A DNA stretch of 31,670 bases, taken from positions 1-31,670 of the IMG/VR virus record IMGVR_UViG_3300025153_000017; one strand, given 5' to 3'. Numbering within the stretch: the first letter of the stretch is position 1; each line of letters begins with the position of its first letter. The translations under genes and the position numbers were made by a program. Source of the stretch: a virus. Below are positions 8,080-14,875 of this stretch, one piece after another. The notes beneath the pieces are model-generated. The model saw nothing but the letters and a program-made list of their open reading frames with translations, made no database searches and was not told the DNA's origin.

Positions 8080-8640
8080 ATGCCTGTAAATTTCGCAAAC
8101 TTAGACTGGGTTGACGGGCAAGTGTCCGTCCCCGGTATTTACCCGGAGCTTTACTTTGTTCCTAAATCACAGATCGTCACCTGGCCACAGTTCGCTGCGG
8201 CTCCTGCTACAACAGCAGCTGAAGTAACGCTGGCCGGAAATTTCACGCTGGCTGCTCTTGCAGTCTGGAAGAAAATCAACTGTATCGACGTTAAGTCACA
8301 GCCAACTTCCGAACAGCAGGGAGAAATCCGTTGCAAATCGTACAATAACAAATTGAAGGTTGTAGTATCGCTCACCAACGAAGATGCAACAGCGCTTGCC
8401 AAATTGGCCGGGAACTCAGACCTGATTTTTATCTTCCAGGAGCGTGACTCGGGAAAGTATCGCGTTGTCGGATCGGAAAAATTTGCAACCCTCACCAAGG
8501 TAACGCTTGATATTGGCGGCAACCCAACCGGGGAGAAGGGAACAACCCTTGAAATCGAAGCCGCAGACATTTGCCCATTTCCATTCTATGACGGTTTGAT
8601 AACCGACAGCGTTGGAATCGTGAATCCTGCGTCAGTATAG
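8080..8640 (+). CDS. Putative structural protein, tail-tube- or decoration-like
   Basis: This 186-residue, strongly beta-patterned protein begins eight bases after the capsid gene. It contains an Ala/Thr-rich stretch (about 38-60), a segment VVVSLTNEDATALAKLAGN, and a C-terminal GTTLEIEAADICPFPFYDG. The Gly/Thr-rich strands and the linkage to the capsid gene suggest an abundant virion component. A major tail protein or head decoration protein are both possible. It is the last gene before a strong terminator, closing the head operon. Confidence 0.6.
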   Translation: MPVNFANLDWVDGQVSVPGIYPELYFVPKSQIVTWPQFAAAPATTAAEVTLAGNFTLAALAVWKKINCIDVKSQPTSEQQGEIRCKSYNNKLKVVVSLTNEDATALAKLAGNSDLIFIFQERDSGKYRVVGSEKFATLTKVTLDIGGNPTGEKGTTLEIEAADICPFPFYDGLITDSVGIVNPASV

Positions 8641-8660
8641 ATGGTTTTTCAGTTCACTTT

Positions 8661-8688
8661 AAAAGGCAGCCTCAGGGTTGCCTTTTTT
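8661..8688 (+). terminator. Rho-independent terminator of the head operon
   Basis: The stem pairs 8661-8671 with 8676-8686 (11 bp including one G.U pair) around loop TCAG, and a run of T extends to 8688. It ends the protease-capsid transcript and abuts the degenerate phage promoter at 8689. Confidence 0.85.
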
Positions 8689-8723
8689 GTCCTTCGATGG
8701 TAATTACTAAAATATCACCTTTA
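8689..8723 (+). promoter_or_regulatory. Degenerate phage-type promoter
   Basis: GTCCTTCG at 8689-8696 keeps six of eight bases of the phage motif. Exactly 19 bp later lies CACCTTTA, two mismatches from TAnnTTTG. Position (14 bp before a gene start, right after a terminator) supports it, but the sequence alone would be weak. Confidence 0.4.
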
Positions 8724-8736
8724 ATAAAAAAATACT

Positions 8737-9660
8737 ATGGAACTTCAAGAATGGTTTGAATCAAAAGATTACGGTATCGGTCTCAGTTTACTCGGTACAC
8801 ATTGCAAAAACAGAATGCTCCTCCAAAACTTAGGACGTAAACCTAATCCGGAGAAGCTGGAGTATGAACTCCTTAAGATCTGCAAAGAGCAGGGAATCGT
8901 TATTGATGGCATCGAAGAGACTGACAAAACGAATGAAATAAAAGAGTTCAGTCCTAACCTCCCACAACCGCTGCAGGATGATTTGCAATCGCACAGTGAT
9001 CAGGTAATCGATCAGATGAATGCCAAACTGGAGTCGGATGCCGATGATATTGTATCGGATAAGATTTCAGACCTGCAATCAGATGCTGATGATATCGTAT
9101 CGGATAAACTTTCGGACATGGAGTCGGATGCCGATGAGATTGTATCTGATAAGCTGAAAGAACTGGAAGTAGCAGCCGAAGAGTTGTTGACAGGAAAACT
9201 GAAAGTAATTCGTAATGGTCATGAGGTGAATTACACTGATCTTCCTAAAGAACTAAGGGTTGCCTGGGATGCGAACCGTGATGCCTACAAAGAGATCAGG
9301 GCCACGCATGAAAAGCTGAAACTGATGGAGAATGCCAAAGATGAAGACCGGGCACCATTGGTCCAAAACATCGCCAAACTCGATGATAAGATCCGTATTA
9401 ATTGGGAAGCAATTGACGGTTGGAAACAAGGTGATGCACCAATCATTGAAAAGGCAGTGGAAATAGACCATAAACGGATCAATGCAAATCGCAAATTCAT
9501 CTCCACCAACTTGAAAACATTGCTTACAATAACCGATGAGGCTAAAGCGGTTGCAATCAAAGCAAAGATCCAGGAGCGGTATGATGAGCTGAAAAATGCC
9601 GGTGAGGCCGTTCAACCCGAAACAATTGATGAACTGACAAAAGCAGGGATTCAATGTTAA
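8737..9660 (+). CDS. Helical protein with 15-residue repeats, unknown function
   Basis: The 307-residue protein has an N-terminal globular part (1-80) and a repeat region at 85-159 with units such as SDADDIVSDKLSDME. The rest is charged and helical (160-307) with likely coiled coils. The repeat is acidic and amphipathic, suggesting a rod or oligomerising stalk. There is no signal peptide, membrane segment or catalytic motif. It sits between the head operon and the small terminase gene behind its own weak promoter, which fits a virion or assembly protein. I do not recognise the family. Confidence 0.65.
   Translation: MELQEWFESKDYGIGLSLLGTHCKNRMLLQNLGRKPNPEKLEYELLKICKEQGIVIDGIEETDKTNEIKEFSPNLPQPLQDDLQSHSDQVIDQMNAKLESDADDIVSDKISDLQSDADDIVSDKLSDMESDADEIVSDKLKELEVAAEELLTGKLKVIRNGHEVNYTDLPKELRVAWDANRDAYKEIRATHEKLKLMENAKDEDRAPLVQNIAKLDDKIRINWEAIDGWKQGDAPIIEKAVEIDHKRINANRKFISTNLKTLLTITDEAKAVAIKAKIQERYDELKNAGEAVQPETIDELTKAGIQC
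8989..9213 (+). repeat. Five 15-residue (45-bp) tandem repeats inside a gene
   Basis: Residues 85-159 fall into five units of 15: a degenerate first, three close copies at 100-114, 115-129 and 130-144 (SDADDIVSDK...), and a diverged fifth. The three close copies span 9034-9168. The DNA differs mostly at third positions, which suggests selection on the protein repeat. Confidence 0.8.
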
Positions 9661-9664
9661 ACCA

Positions 9665-9703
9665 AATTACGGATTACGAACACACCATTCGTAATCCGTA
9701 ATT
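9665..9703. repeat. Perfect 16-bp inverted repeat between genes
   Basis: AATTACGGATTACGAA (9665-9680) is exactly complementary in reverse to 9688-9703, with a seven-base spacer CACACCA. It fills most of the 57-bp gap before the small terminase gene. It lacks a T-run, so it is not a standard terminator. It may be a processing hairpin or a REP-like host repeat. Confidence 0.75.
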
Positions 9704-9717
9704 CATAATTTTCTACC

Positions 9718-10311
9718 ATGCCCCGTCCTACCACCCTCGAATTATGCCGGATCCATCTTTTCTCTGATACTTGCGACATCCCTGTTGCATACCAGGAGAA
9801 AATAACCCGGATCAGGACCGGCTATTCATTCTGGTACGAATTCCCAACCAAAACAGAATCCCAAATACGCGACCATCTGATGAACTGTTTTCTTTGCGCC
9901 CAGCGAACGGCTTATGAAGATATTCAGATTATTAAGATCTTACTGGGAGACATTCAGAACCCTGGCAAAGAATGGGTCCGTTACCAGGTGAATAACATGC
10001 TGGATGCTGCCTATAAAGTTGCCAAAAAGAAAAAAGACGCGAAAGGGATGGCCATGGCAGCCGGACTGAAAGGAAAATTAAACATGCTGCACCTGAAGGA
10101 TGCTGACCCCTTACCATTTGATCAGATCGTTCCACAACCATTTGAACCAACAGATGACCCGACAGAGTTGGGATTAAAGAAAGATCCTGATATCAGGGAG
10201 AAAAAACGGAAGATGCTCGAAAAATACAACGCTGATATTGAAATTATTGATGTGCCATACGAAGAAATAACTAACCAGGACAATGACAGAGAAAAAGAAG
10301 ATCTACTTTAA
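9718..10311 (+). CDS. Putative terminase small subunit
   Basis: The 197-residue protein lies directly before, and overlaps by 29 bp, the large terminase gene. Small terminase subunits recognise packaging sites and form an oligomeric ring. The N-terminal half is helical with possible DNA-binding character, then a lysine-rich helix (AYKVAKKKKDAKGMAMAAGLKG) and an acidic or basic C-terminus typical of terminase-partner tails. No clear helix-turn-helix signature can be read by eye. The call rests on position, size and the translational overlap. Confidence 0.6.
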   Translation: MPRPTTLELCRIHLFSDTCDIPVAYQEKITRIRTGYSFWYEFPTKTESQIRDHLMNCFLCAQRTAYEDIQIIKILLGDIQNPGKEWVRYQVNNMLDAAYKVAKKKKDAKGMAMAAGLKGKLNMLHLKDADPLPFDQIVPQPFEPTDDPTELGLKKDPDIREKKRKMLEKYNADIEIIDVPYEEITNQDNDREKEDLL

Positions 10312-11905
10312 CGATCCCCAGCTGGAGTTCATGTACACCGGTGCCCACACTTCAGTGATAGCTGGCGGACGTCGTTTAGGCAAATCGCACGGTTTTGCAG
10401 CTCCGTTTCTTCTTCGCAATGTTCAGGCGATGCCCAGGAGCACGGGTGGAATCGTTGGGAGCACTTATCAGCAAATATTATCCCGGACATTACCCGGAAC
10501 GCTTCAGGCACTGGAGACGTTTGGGTATAAACGCGATCTTCATTACTACATTGGCCACAAACCACCAAAAAACAGCAATTTTGCAAAGCCAATCATCGAT
10601 CCTCCAAGCTACGAAAATGCAATGATCTGGTATAACGGATCTATTGACCGTTTTATCTCTCAGGATCGGCCAGGATCATCGAATTCATTAACCCTTGACT
10701 ATTTAGCGCTTGATGAAGCAAAGTTCCTGAAGTTCACAAAGCTTAAGGAAGAAACATTCCCGGCCAATGGTGGATTTCGCGGGCACTTTGGAAATTGCCC
10801 GTTTCATCATGGTATGCTGATTATTTCGGATATGCCAACTACGAAGGCAGGCAGTTGGTTCCTGACCTATAAAGACAAGATGGACCCCGAATTGATCGAT
10901 ACAATACACTCCCTTATCTTCGAACGATGGGATGTACTTCAACGAATTAAGATCGATCCTAAACCTTACCACACGACTTATTTACGCGAATTGGATATTG
11001 CCATGGCAAAGCTCCGATCTGTTGCTGTCTATTATCGTGAATGGTCCAGTATTGAAAACCTGTTACTCCTGGGCGAACGTTACATCAAACAGATGAAGCG
11101 TGATCTTCCACCACTGGTATTTCAGACCGCTATACTGTGCAAGAAGATAGGCAATCAGCGCGATAACTTCTATGCAGCCATGCAGGAGAATGTCCATTAC
11201 TATGATGCTTTTGACAATAGCTTTCTCGATAGTCTCGACTATAACTATAAAGACACTGATGACAACTGTAAACAGGATGGTGATCTTAACCGTGATAAGC
11301 CTATCTGTATTGCATTCGACTACAATGCAAATATCAATTGGTTGGTAGCAGGGCAACGCCAGGGCGTGAAGATGATGACACTGAAGAGTTTCTATGTGAA
11401 GTATGAGCGTAAGATACGTGAGTTGGCACAGGACTTCTGTAAGTACTATCGCTATCAGAACAATAAGACTGTTATCTATTACTATGACAATACAGCATTG
11501 GGTAGTAACTATGCTGTTGATGAAGATGACTTTGCATCTGTGATCTGTAGTGAGTTCGAACGATTGGGATGGTCAATCGAGCGGGTACACATTGGTAACC
11601 CTGTACCCCATAAGGATAAGCATCGTATGATCTTCCAGGCAATGAAGGGACAGCACTTCCTTTTCCCAATGTTCAACCACCCGAACAATGAAGCATTGCT
11701 ACTGGCAATGGAGAACACGGGTGTACGCATTGGCACCAATGGATTTCAGAAAGATAAGTCAGGTGAGAAGTTGACAGAGAGTGAAGAAGATCTATTGCAA
11801 CATCGTACGGATGGTACTGATGCCTGGGACACGCTGTTCGTTGGCATGAATAAGTTTGCTATTAATGATGAGAACGATGACTCGATCGTTAGTATCTTCT
11901 CGTAA
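10283..11905 (+). CDS. Terminase large subunit (packaging ATPase-nuclease)
   Basis: This 540-residue protein would pump DNA into the prohead and cut the concatemer. Walker A is GGRRLGKS (28-35), and Walker B is YLALDEAKF with D144 and E145. The C-terminal nuclease shows spaced acidic residues: D346 in AFDYNAN, D402 in YYYDNTAL and D516 in DAWDT, the usual RNase H-like metal-binding set. Length is typical. The ATG at 10283 lies inside the end of the preceding gene. The portal gene, normally next, is displaced more than 4 kb downstream by the cargo island. Confidence 0.9.
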   Translation: MTEKKKIYFNDPQLEFMYTGAHTSVIAGGRRLGKSHGFAAPFLLRNVQAMPRSTGGIVGSTYQQILSRTLPGTLQALETFGYKRDLHYYIGHKPPKNSNFAKPIIDPPSYENAMIWYNGSIDRFISQDRPGSSNSLTLDYLALDEAKFLKFTKLKEETFPANGGFRGHFGNCPFHHGMLIISDMPTTKAGSWFLTYKDKMDPELIDTIHSLIFERWDVLQRIKIDPKPYHTTYLRELDIAMAKLRSVAVYYREWSSIENLLLLGERYIKQMKRDLPPLVFQTAILCKKIGNQRDNFYAAMQENVHYYDAFDNSFLDSLDYNYKDTDDNCKQDGDLNRDKPICIAFDYNANINWLVAGQRQGVKMMTLKSFYVKYERKIRELAQDFCKYYRYQNNKTVIYYYDNTALGSNYAVDEDDFASVICSEFERLGWSIERVHIGNPVPHKDKHRMIFQAMKGQHFLFPMFNHPNNEALLLAMENTGVRIGTNGFQKDKSGEKLTESEEDLLQHRTDGTDAWDTLFVGMNKFAINDENDDSIVSIFS

Positions 11906-12215
11906 TTACCTCCCTGTCGTCCCGATTACCTCATTACCTTTTTATCGATAATTATAATAAACTGTGGCATATAAGAGCCCTTTTGGAAGGTGGTAATTAC
12001 TTTCCACCCGCAGGGCGATGCGGGGTCATTCGTGCGATACAGTGCACAAAAAACGCCTTTGGCAAAAATAAAGCGCTAAATATGAGGGTTTTGAATTTGC
12101 GAGCTCCGCACGGTAACTAAATCGGAACCGATTACCGAAATTTTTACAGCTAAACAATTTGAAATACAGCTACCTTAACTGCTTTTAAACAGGCAAAGCA
12201 AACAAAATATTTTGT
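11906..12215. other. 310-bp non-coding region with several hairpins
   Basis: I see no credible gene here. Three copies of ATTACCT lie at 11905-11939. CCCGCA/TGCGGG pair at 12007-12012 and 12019-12024 with a six-base loop. CGGTA and ATCGG (12111-12125) pair with CCGATTACCG (12128-12137), followed by AAATTTTT, which could end the terminase transcript. The region forms the left edge of the cargo island. Confidence 0.5.
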
Positions 12216-12223
12216 TAAGTTTG
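12216..12223 (+). promoter_or_regulatory. Host-like -7 box for the lipoprotein gene
   Basis: TAAGTTTG is a perfect TAnnTTTG match, 27 bp before the ATG at 12251. No convincing -33 TTTG is present at 19-21 bp, so the call depends on the -7 box and on position. Confidence 0.45.
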
Positions 12224-12250
12224 TGGGATAAACTTAAAATCAAATTTATT

Positions 12251-12757
12251 ATGAAAAAACTATTGCTTAGTACTGCTTTACTTGTTATTTTATTACAATC
12301 ATGCACAGTTACAAAGGGTGTATATGATGCTTCGCTGAAGTCAACAGATCCTTACAAGCTCACGTTCTCAGGAACCCAGGGAGAATTCGAGAGTGCAATT
12401 AAACGATTCGTTGTTCAGAATGGTTTTTCTATTGCTGACTTTGATAAAGACGCAGGAATATTAGCAACTCAATATAAGGAACTTCCTGATGATGAAAAAT
12501 ATAATGCAAGTATGGCAATGTTAGCGGGGGTTAATGTATCAAGTCAAAAAGGGAAAATCCTATTTATCTATAAAAAGGAAAGCGAACAGGTTAACTTTGA
12601 AATGAGTTCTTACTTAGTGGTAAATGGACAATACCAAAAGAATACATTGTCTGAGGCTGAGATAGGAACTGGTGCCCAAAAATTACCGCAAGGCCATCCA
12701 TTAAATATGAAATACAAAAACATCCTACTGCAGGATGCCAGGTTTAAATTATTATAA
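12251..12757 (+). CDS. Small lipoprotein in the cargo island
   Basis: The start is ATG 12251, which gives a signal peptide; an in-frame TTG at 12212 does not. The 168-residue protein has two lysines, a hydrophobic core and lipobox LQSC with Cys18, so it should be exported and lipidated. The mature part is a single mixed alpha/beta domain with a segment like IKRFVVQNGFSIADFDKDAG, reminiscent of BamC-like or DUF4136-like lipoprotein folds, a weak impression. It has its own promoter and terminator, which is typical of a moron. Superinfection exclusion or host surface alteration is a plausible but unproven role. Confidence 0.75.
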   Translation: MKKLLLSTALLVILLQSCTVTKGVYDASLKSTDPYKLTFSGTQGEFESAIKRFVVQNGFSIADFDKDAGILATQYKELPDDEKYNASMAMLAGVNVSSQKGKILFIYKKESEQVNFEMSSYLVVNGQYQKNTLSEAEIGTGAQKLPQGHPLNMKYKNILLQDARFKLL

Positions 12758-12783
12758 ACCTGCAAACACAGGTATTCACAACA

Positions 12784-12810
12784 AAAAACCCGGTCATTCG
12801 CCGGGTTTTT
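12784..12810. terminator. Bidirectional terminator
   Basis: AAAAACCCGG (12784-12793) pairs perfectly with CCGGGTTTTT (12801-12810) around TCATTCG. A T-run follows on both strands, so it serves the lipoprotein gene on + and the ribbon-helix-helix gene on -, whose stop codon lies in the loop. Confidence 0.85.
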
Positions 12811-12958
12811 CTGTTTCTTGTTTTTCAATGTCTTCCAAATACTTAATAAGTAATGTTTCAATGAAATTTGCCATTGTCCGATTTTCTTTTTTTGCTTGAA
12901 TTTTGGCCTTTTCAAAAACTTCTTTGTCCAATTTTAAGCTTGTAGCTTCTTTTACCAT
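12794..12958 (-). CDS. Ribbon-helix-helix (Arc/CopG-like) regulator
   Basis: This is the only - strand gene recognised. It has 54 residues from ATG at 12958-12956; an upstream in-frame TTG is less likely because it would lie before the expected transcript start. The pattern matches a ribbon-helix-helix protein: a short strand (EATSLKL, 4-10), helix A (DKEVFEKAKIQAKKEN), a turn with R27, and helix B (MANFIETLLIKYL). Such proteins bind operators as dimers, often repressing neighbours or acting as antitoxins. A -7 box lies at 12983-12990, and it diverges from the KilA-N gene. No toxin partner lies on the - strand. Confidence 0.7.
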   Translation of the reverse strand: MVKEATSLKLDKEVFEKAKIQAKKENRTMANFIETLLIKYLEDIEKQETEKPGE

Positions 12959-12982
12959 ATTCTTAGGTATTACTATTTGATG

Positions 12983-12990
12983 CAAATATA
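12983..12990 (-). promoter_or_regulatory. Host-like -7 box for the ribbon-helix-helix gene
   Basis: On the - strand this reads TATATTTG, a perfect TAnnTTTG, 24 bp before the ATG at 12958. The expected -33 TTTG is not evident. Confidence 0.5.
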
Positions 12991-13030
12991 GCAAAAAACA
13001 GCCTTAAAAACACTATTTAGTATATTTCTC

Positions 13031-13051
13031 AAATATTTATAAAATATTTAT
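13031..13051. repeat. Two direct copies of AAATATTTAT between divergent genes
   Basis: Copies at 13031-13040 and 13042-13051, 11 bp apart, lie midway between the two divergent -7 boxes. Spacing of about one helical turn suits paired dimers of a ribbon-helix-helix protein. The AT-rich composition makes chance similarity possible. Confidence 0.35.
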
Positions 13052-13084
13052 CAGATATGTAGTGTATATATCACAGAATACTTT

Positions 13085-13092
13085 TATATTTG
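13085..13092 (+). promoter_or_regulatory. Host-like -7 box for the KilA-N gene
   Basis: TATATTTG is a perfect -7 box, 27 bp before ATG 13120. No phage-type GTCCTTTA lies 19 bp upstream, and -33 similarity is poor. Confidence 0.5.
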
Positions 13093-13119
13093 TGCCATTA
13101 TTAATTAATACTTCAAAGT

Positions 13120-13683
13120 ATGAATATTCAGAAATTTAAGTTTGGTGATGTTGAGATCGAGTTTGATCTCCGTCAAGGGGAAAACATGATGGTAAATGCT
13201 ACCGAAATGGCAAAGGTTTTCGAAAAAGATTTATGGTCATTTACAAAAAGCGATCACGCGAGAGCTTTTATTCAGTCATGTTTAAAACCTCCATATGGAG
13301 GTTTATTAGGTGTAAAATCGGAAGAAGATTTGATTTCTTCCAGCCAAAAATCCGGGACATGGATGCATCAAGTTTTAGCATTAAAATTTGCTGCCTGGTT
13401 AAATTCAGATTTCGAAGTTTGGGTTTATATCACCATAAAAAGTTTATTATATGAATTTGCCCGCGAAATTCAAGACTCAATCAGTGAAACTGTATCGCTG
13501 CAGCGACAAAAAGATGATATAAAGAACCAGCTTGCAAAACGCGAACCTGATTTCTTGGAATATCTCTCAATTGAACAAAAATTAATTAATGCCCGTAGCC
13601 GTCGCAGTAACGCCACAAAGAACAAATTTAGGGAGACAATGGAAGATTTATTTTCACAAAAAGGAAAGGAAGAAAAGCAATGA
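13120..13683 (+). CDS. KilA-N domain protein
   Basis: The 187-residue protein has an N-terminal KilA-N domain (about 1-105): a beta-rich start, MMVNATEMAKVF at 23-34, LWSFTKSDHARAFI, and TWMHQVLALKFAAWLNSDFEVWV near the end of the domain. KilA-N is a DNA-binding fold common in phage regulators and antirepressors. Residues 110-187 form a charged coiled coil (SLQRQKDDIKNQLAKRE), probably for oligomerisation. It has its own -7 box and overlaps the next gene by four bases. A lysogeny or antirepressor role is inferred, not shown. Confidence 0.85.
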   Translation: MNIQKFKFGDVEIEFDLRQGENMMVNATEMAKVFEKDLWSFTKSDHARAFIQSCLKPPYGGLLGVKSEEDLISSSQKSGTWMHQVLALKFAAWLNSDFEVWVYITIKSLLYEFAREIQDSISETVSLQRQKDDIKNQLAKREPDFLEYLSIEQKLINARSRRSNATKNKFRETMEDLFSQKGKEEKQ

Positions 13684-13877
13684 ATACTTGCAAAGAATGT
13701 GTTCACTATAACAATCAGGAAGGCGAACACAAAGGCACATGTATGATAATGGGACTAAAGAGATTAATTTCCAATAATAGTACCATAACTGATTGTTCCG
13801 AGGACGATCTGCAACCTTATTATGCAGAAGTAGGTGAAAACTTTGGATGTATCCACTTTGATAATACATATCGATAA
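13680..13877 (+). CDS. Cys-rich 65-aa protein, possible zinc binder
   Basis: The start overlaps the KilA-N stop (ATGA), so it is co-expressed. It contains Cys4, Cys7, Cys21, Cys39 and Cys57, beginning with CKECVHY, and could hold one zinc ion through CxxC plus two later cysteines. It is otherwise acidic, with no membrane segment. Small proteins of this look are frequent in Bacteroidota phages, but the family is not identified. A hairpin follows its stop. Confidence 0.6.
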   Translation: MNTCKECVHYNNQEGEHKGTCMIMGLKRLISNNSTITDCSEDDLQPYYAEVGENFGCIHFDNTYR

Positions 13878-13885
13878 ATAAAAAA

Positions 13886-13916
13886 CCCCCGGCAGTGCGC
13901 TAACACTAACCGGGGG
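13886..13916. terminator. GC-rich hairpin, probable terminator
   Basis: CCCCCGG (13886-13892) pairs with CCGGGGG (13910-13916), enclosing AGTG/CACT. On the + strand the following bases are CAAGTTTAAATTTT, only a weak T-run, while the - strand has a clear T-run. It ends the KilA-N/Cys-rich operon by position. Confidence 0.6.
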
Positions 13917-13961
13917 CAAGTTTAAATTTTCAGTGAATAAAAATTTTAACACCACAAAAAT

Positions 13962-14219
13962 ATGAAAAATTCAGAATTAAAATGCAACCTCGAAGTTGAA
14001 GGTATTATCCTGACCAAAGAAGCAATCAGGTATCTTAAGGCATTACAGGACAGAAACAATGAAGATATCATAATTGCGCGCGAGATTATTGCCGATGTGG
14101 TTTGCTTCCTTGCAAAAAAGATGGATTACATTGATGATGCAGAAAATGAAGAAATGTCATCGTTGATGAACGGCCTAAGCCATGTTCGTGATGAACTGAA
14201 TAATTTAAGAAAGCCATGA
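13962..14219 (+). CDS. Small helical protein A, paralogue of the next gene
   Basis: The 85-residue, all-helical, acidic protein shares the pattern (V/I)xGxxLTxEAIxxLxxxQ near its N-terminus and the ending LxxLxKP with the next gene product. They are therefore tandem duplicates that diverged strongly. It has no signal peptide or metal site. It overlaps its paralogue by four bases. Function is unknown; a heteromeric pair is possible. Confidence 0.6.
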   Translation: MKNSELKCNLEVEGIILTKEAIRYLKALQDRNNEDIIIAREIIADVVCFLAKKMDYIDDAENEEMSSLMNGLSHVRDELNNLRKP

Positions 14220-14479
14220 GAAAATCACAAAGCGAATCAAAAACAGCCACTATTATCAACGGTGTGGTTCTCACAGATGAGGCAATTGCCTTTTTAGATT
14301 CAATGCAGAACGGTGATAACGATCTCATTAAAGAGACTCGCGATGAAATAAACAATGCTATATCACAATTGATTCTATACACTGAATGGTGCACTGATAA
14401 GCAGATACCCGAAGTCCTCGATACAATTAAATACATAAACGTTTTTAACCGAAGTTTAAAAGAATTAATGAAACCTTAA
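14216..14479 (+). CDS. Small helical protein B, paralogue of the preceding gene
   Basis: The 87-residue protein starts by ATGA overlap. It has INGVVLTDEAIAFLDSMQ aligning with the same region of protein A, and both end in a short LxxLxKP tail. Predicted helical throughout. Identity is low outside the shared motif, so the duplication is old or fast-evolving. No function recognised. Confidence 0.6.
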   Translation: MRKSQSESKTATIINGVVLTDEAIAFLDSMQNGDNDLIKETRDEINNAISQLILYTEWCTDKQIPEVLDTIKYINVFNRSLKELMKP

Positions 14480-14489
14480 ACGTATAACC

Positions 14490-14708
14490 ATGAATACAAT
14501 AGACTTACAAACCGTAAAAGAATTAAAGGCCAGTGAATTGCCAGAATTGCTACAAGCGAAGGTTCGCCGAATCTGTGAACAGGCAAAGATGAACTTTGAC
14601 AATATTCATTTCATCCGTGACAATAAAGAGGAAAACTACATGGATATGTTCGATGGTGATGAATTCACCTATTGGGGATATTTTATTGACACAAACGAAA
14701 TTGATTAA
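14490..14708 (+). CDS. Hypothetical 72-aa acidic protein
   Basis: The protein is 72 residues, starts ten bases after protein B and is followed by a terminator. The N-terminus is helical (TVKELKASELPELLQAKV) and the C-terminus very acidic and aromatic (MDMFDGDEFTYWGYF). Small acidic phage proteins are sometimes DNA mimics or inhibitors, but nothing here proves that. Family unknown. Confidence 0.55.
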   Translation: MNTIDLQTVKELKASELPELLQAKVRRICEQAKMNFDNIHFIRDNKEENYMDMFDGDEFTYWGYFIDTNEID

Positions 14709-14736
14709 TACCTCTATATTTTTGTATGTTTCACGA

Positions 14737-14767
14737 AAACCCGTCTCCCCAAAAGGCGGGTTTCTTT
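14737..14767 (+). terminator. Rho-independent terminator
   Basis: AAACCCG (14737-14743) pairs with CGGGTTT (14757-14763), and the stem can extend inward by two pairs. TTTCTTTG follows. It separates the paralogue operon from the toxin-antitoxin-like pair. Confidence 0.75.
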
Positions 14768-14831
14768 GTACTTTTAATTTGCGAAACAAAAAGGTTAATC
14801 TGCACGTTTATTAATTGATATTTCTTTTACT

Positions 14832-14839
14832 TACATTTG
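14832..14839 (+). promoter_or_regulatory. Host-like -7 box for the Panacea operon
   Basis: TACATTTG is a perfect TAnnTTTG, 36 bp before ATG 14876. A TTTA at 14807-14810, 21 bp upstream, could act as a weak -33. Confidence 0.5.
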
Positions 14840-14875
14840 CAGTGAAAATACACACCGAAAAGAAACAAGACAAAC

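Noticed and set aside
11906-12215. tRNA gene in the long intergenic gap
   Set aside because: No cloverleaf with T-loop and acceptor stem could be folded by eye.
12794-12958. Ribbon-helix-helix protein as antitoxin of a type II pair
   Set aside because: No toxin gene lies next to it on the same strand; a regulator role fits better.
14717-14724. TATTTTTG as a -7 box
   Set aside because: It matches TAnnTTTG but is immediately followed by a terminator hairpin and has no gene to serve.
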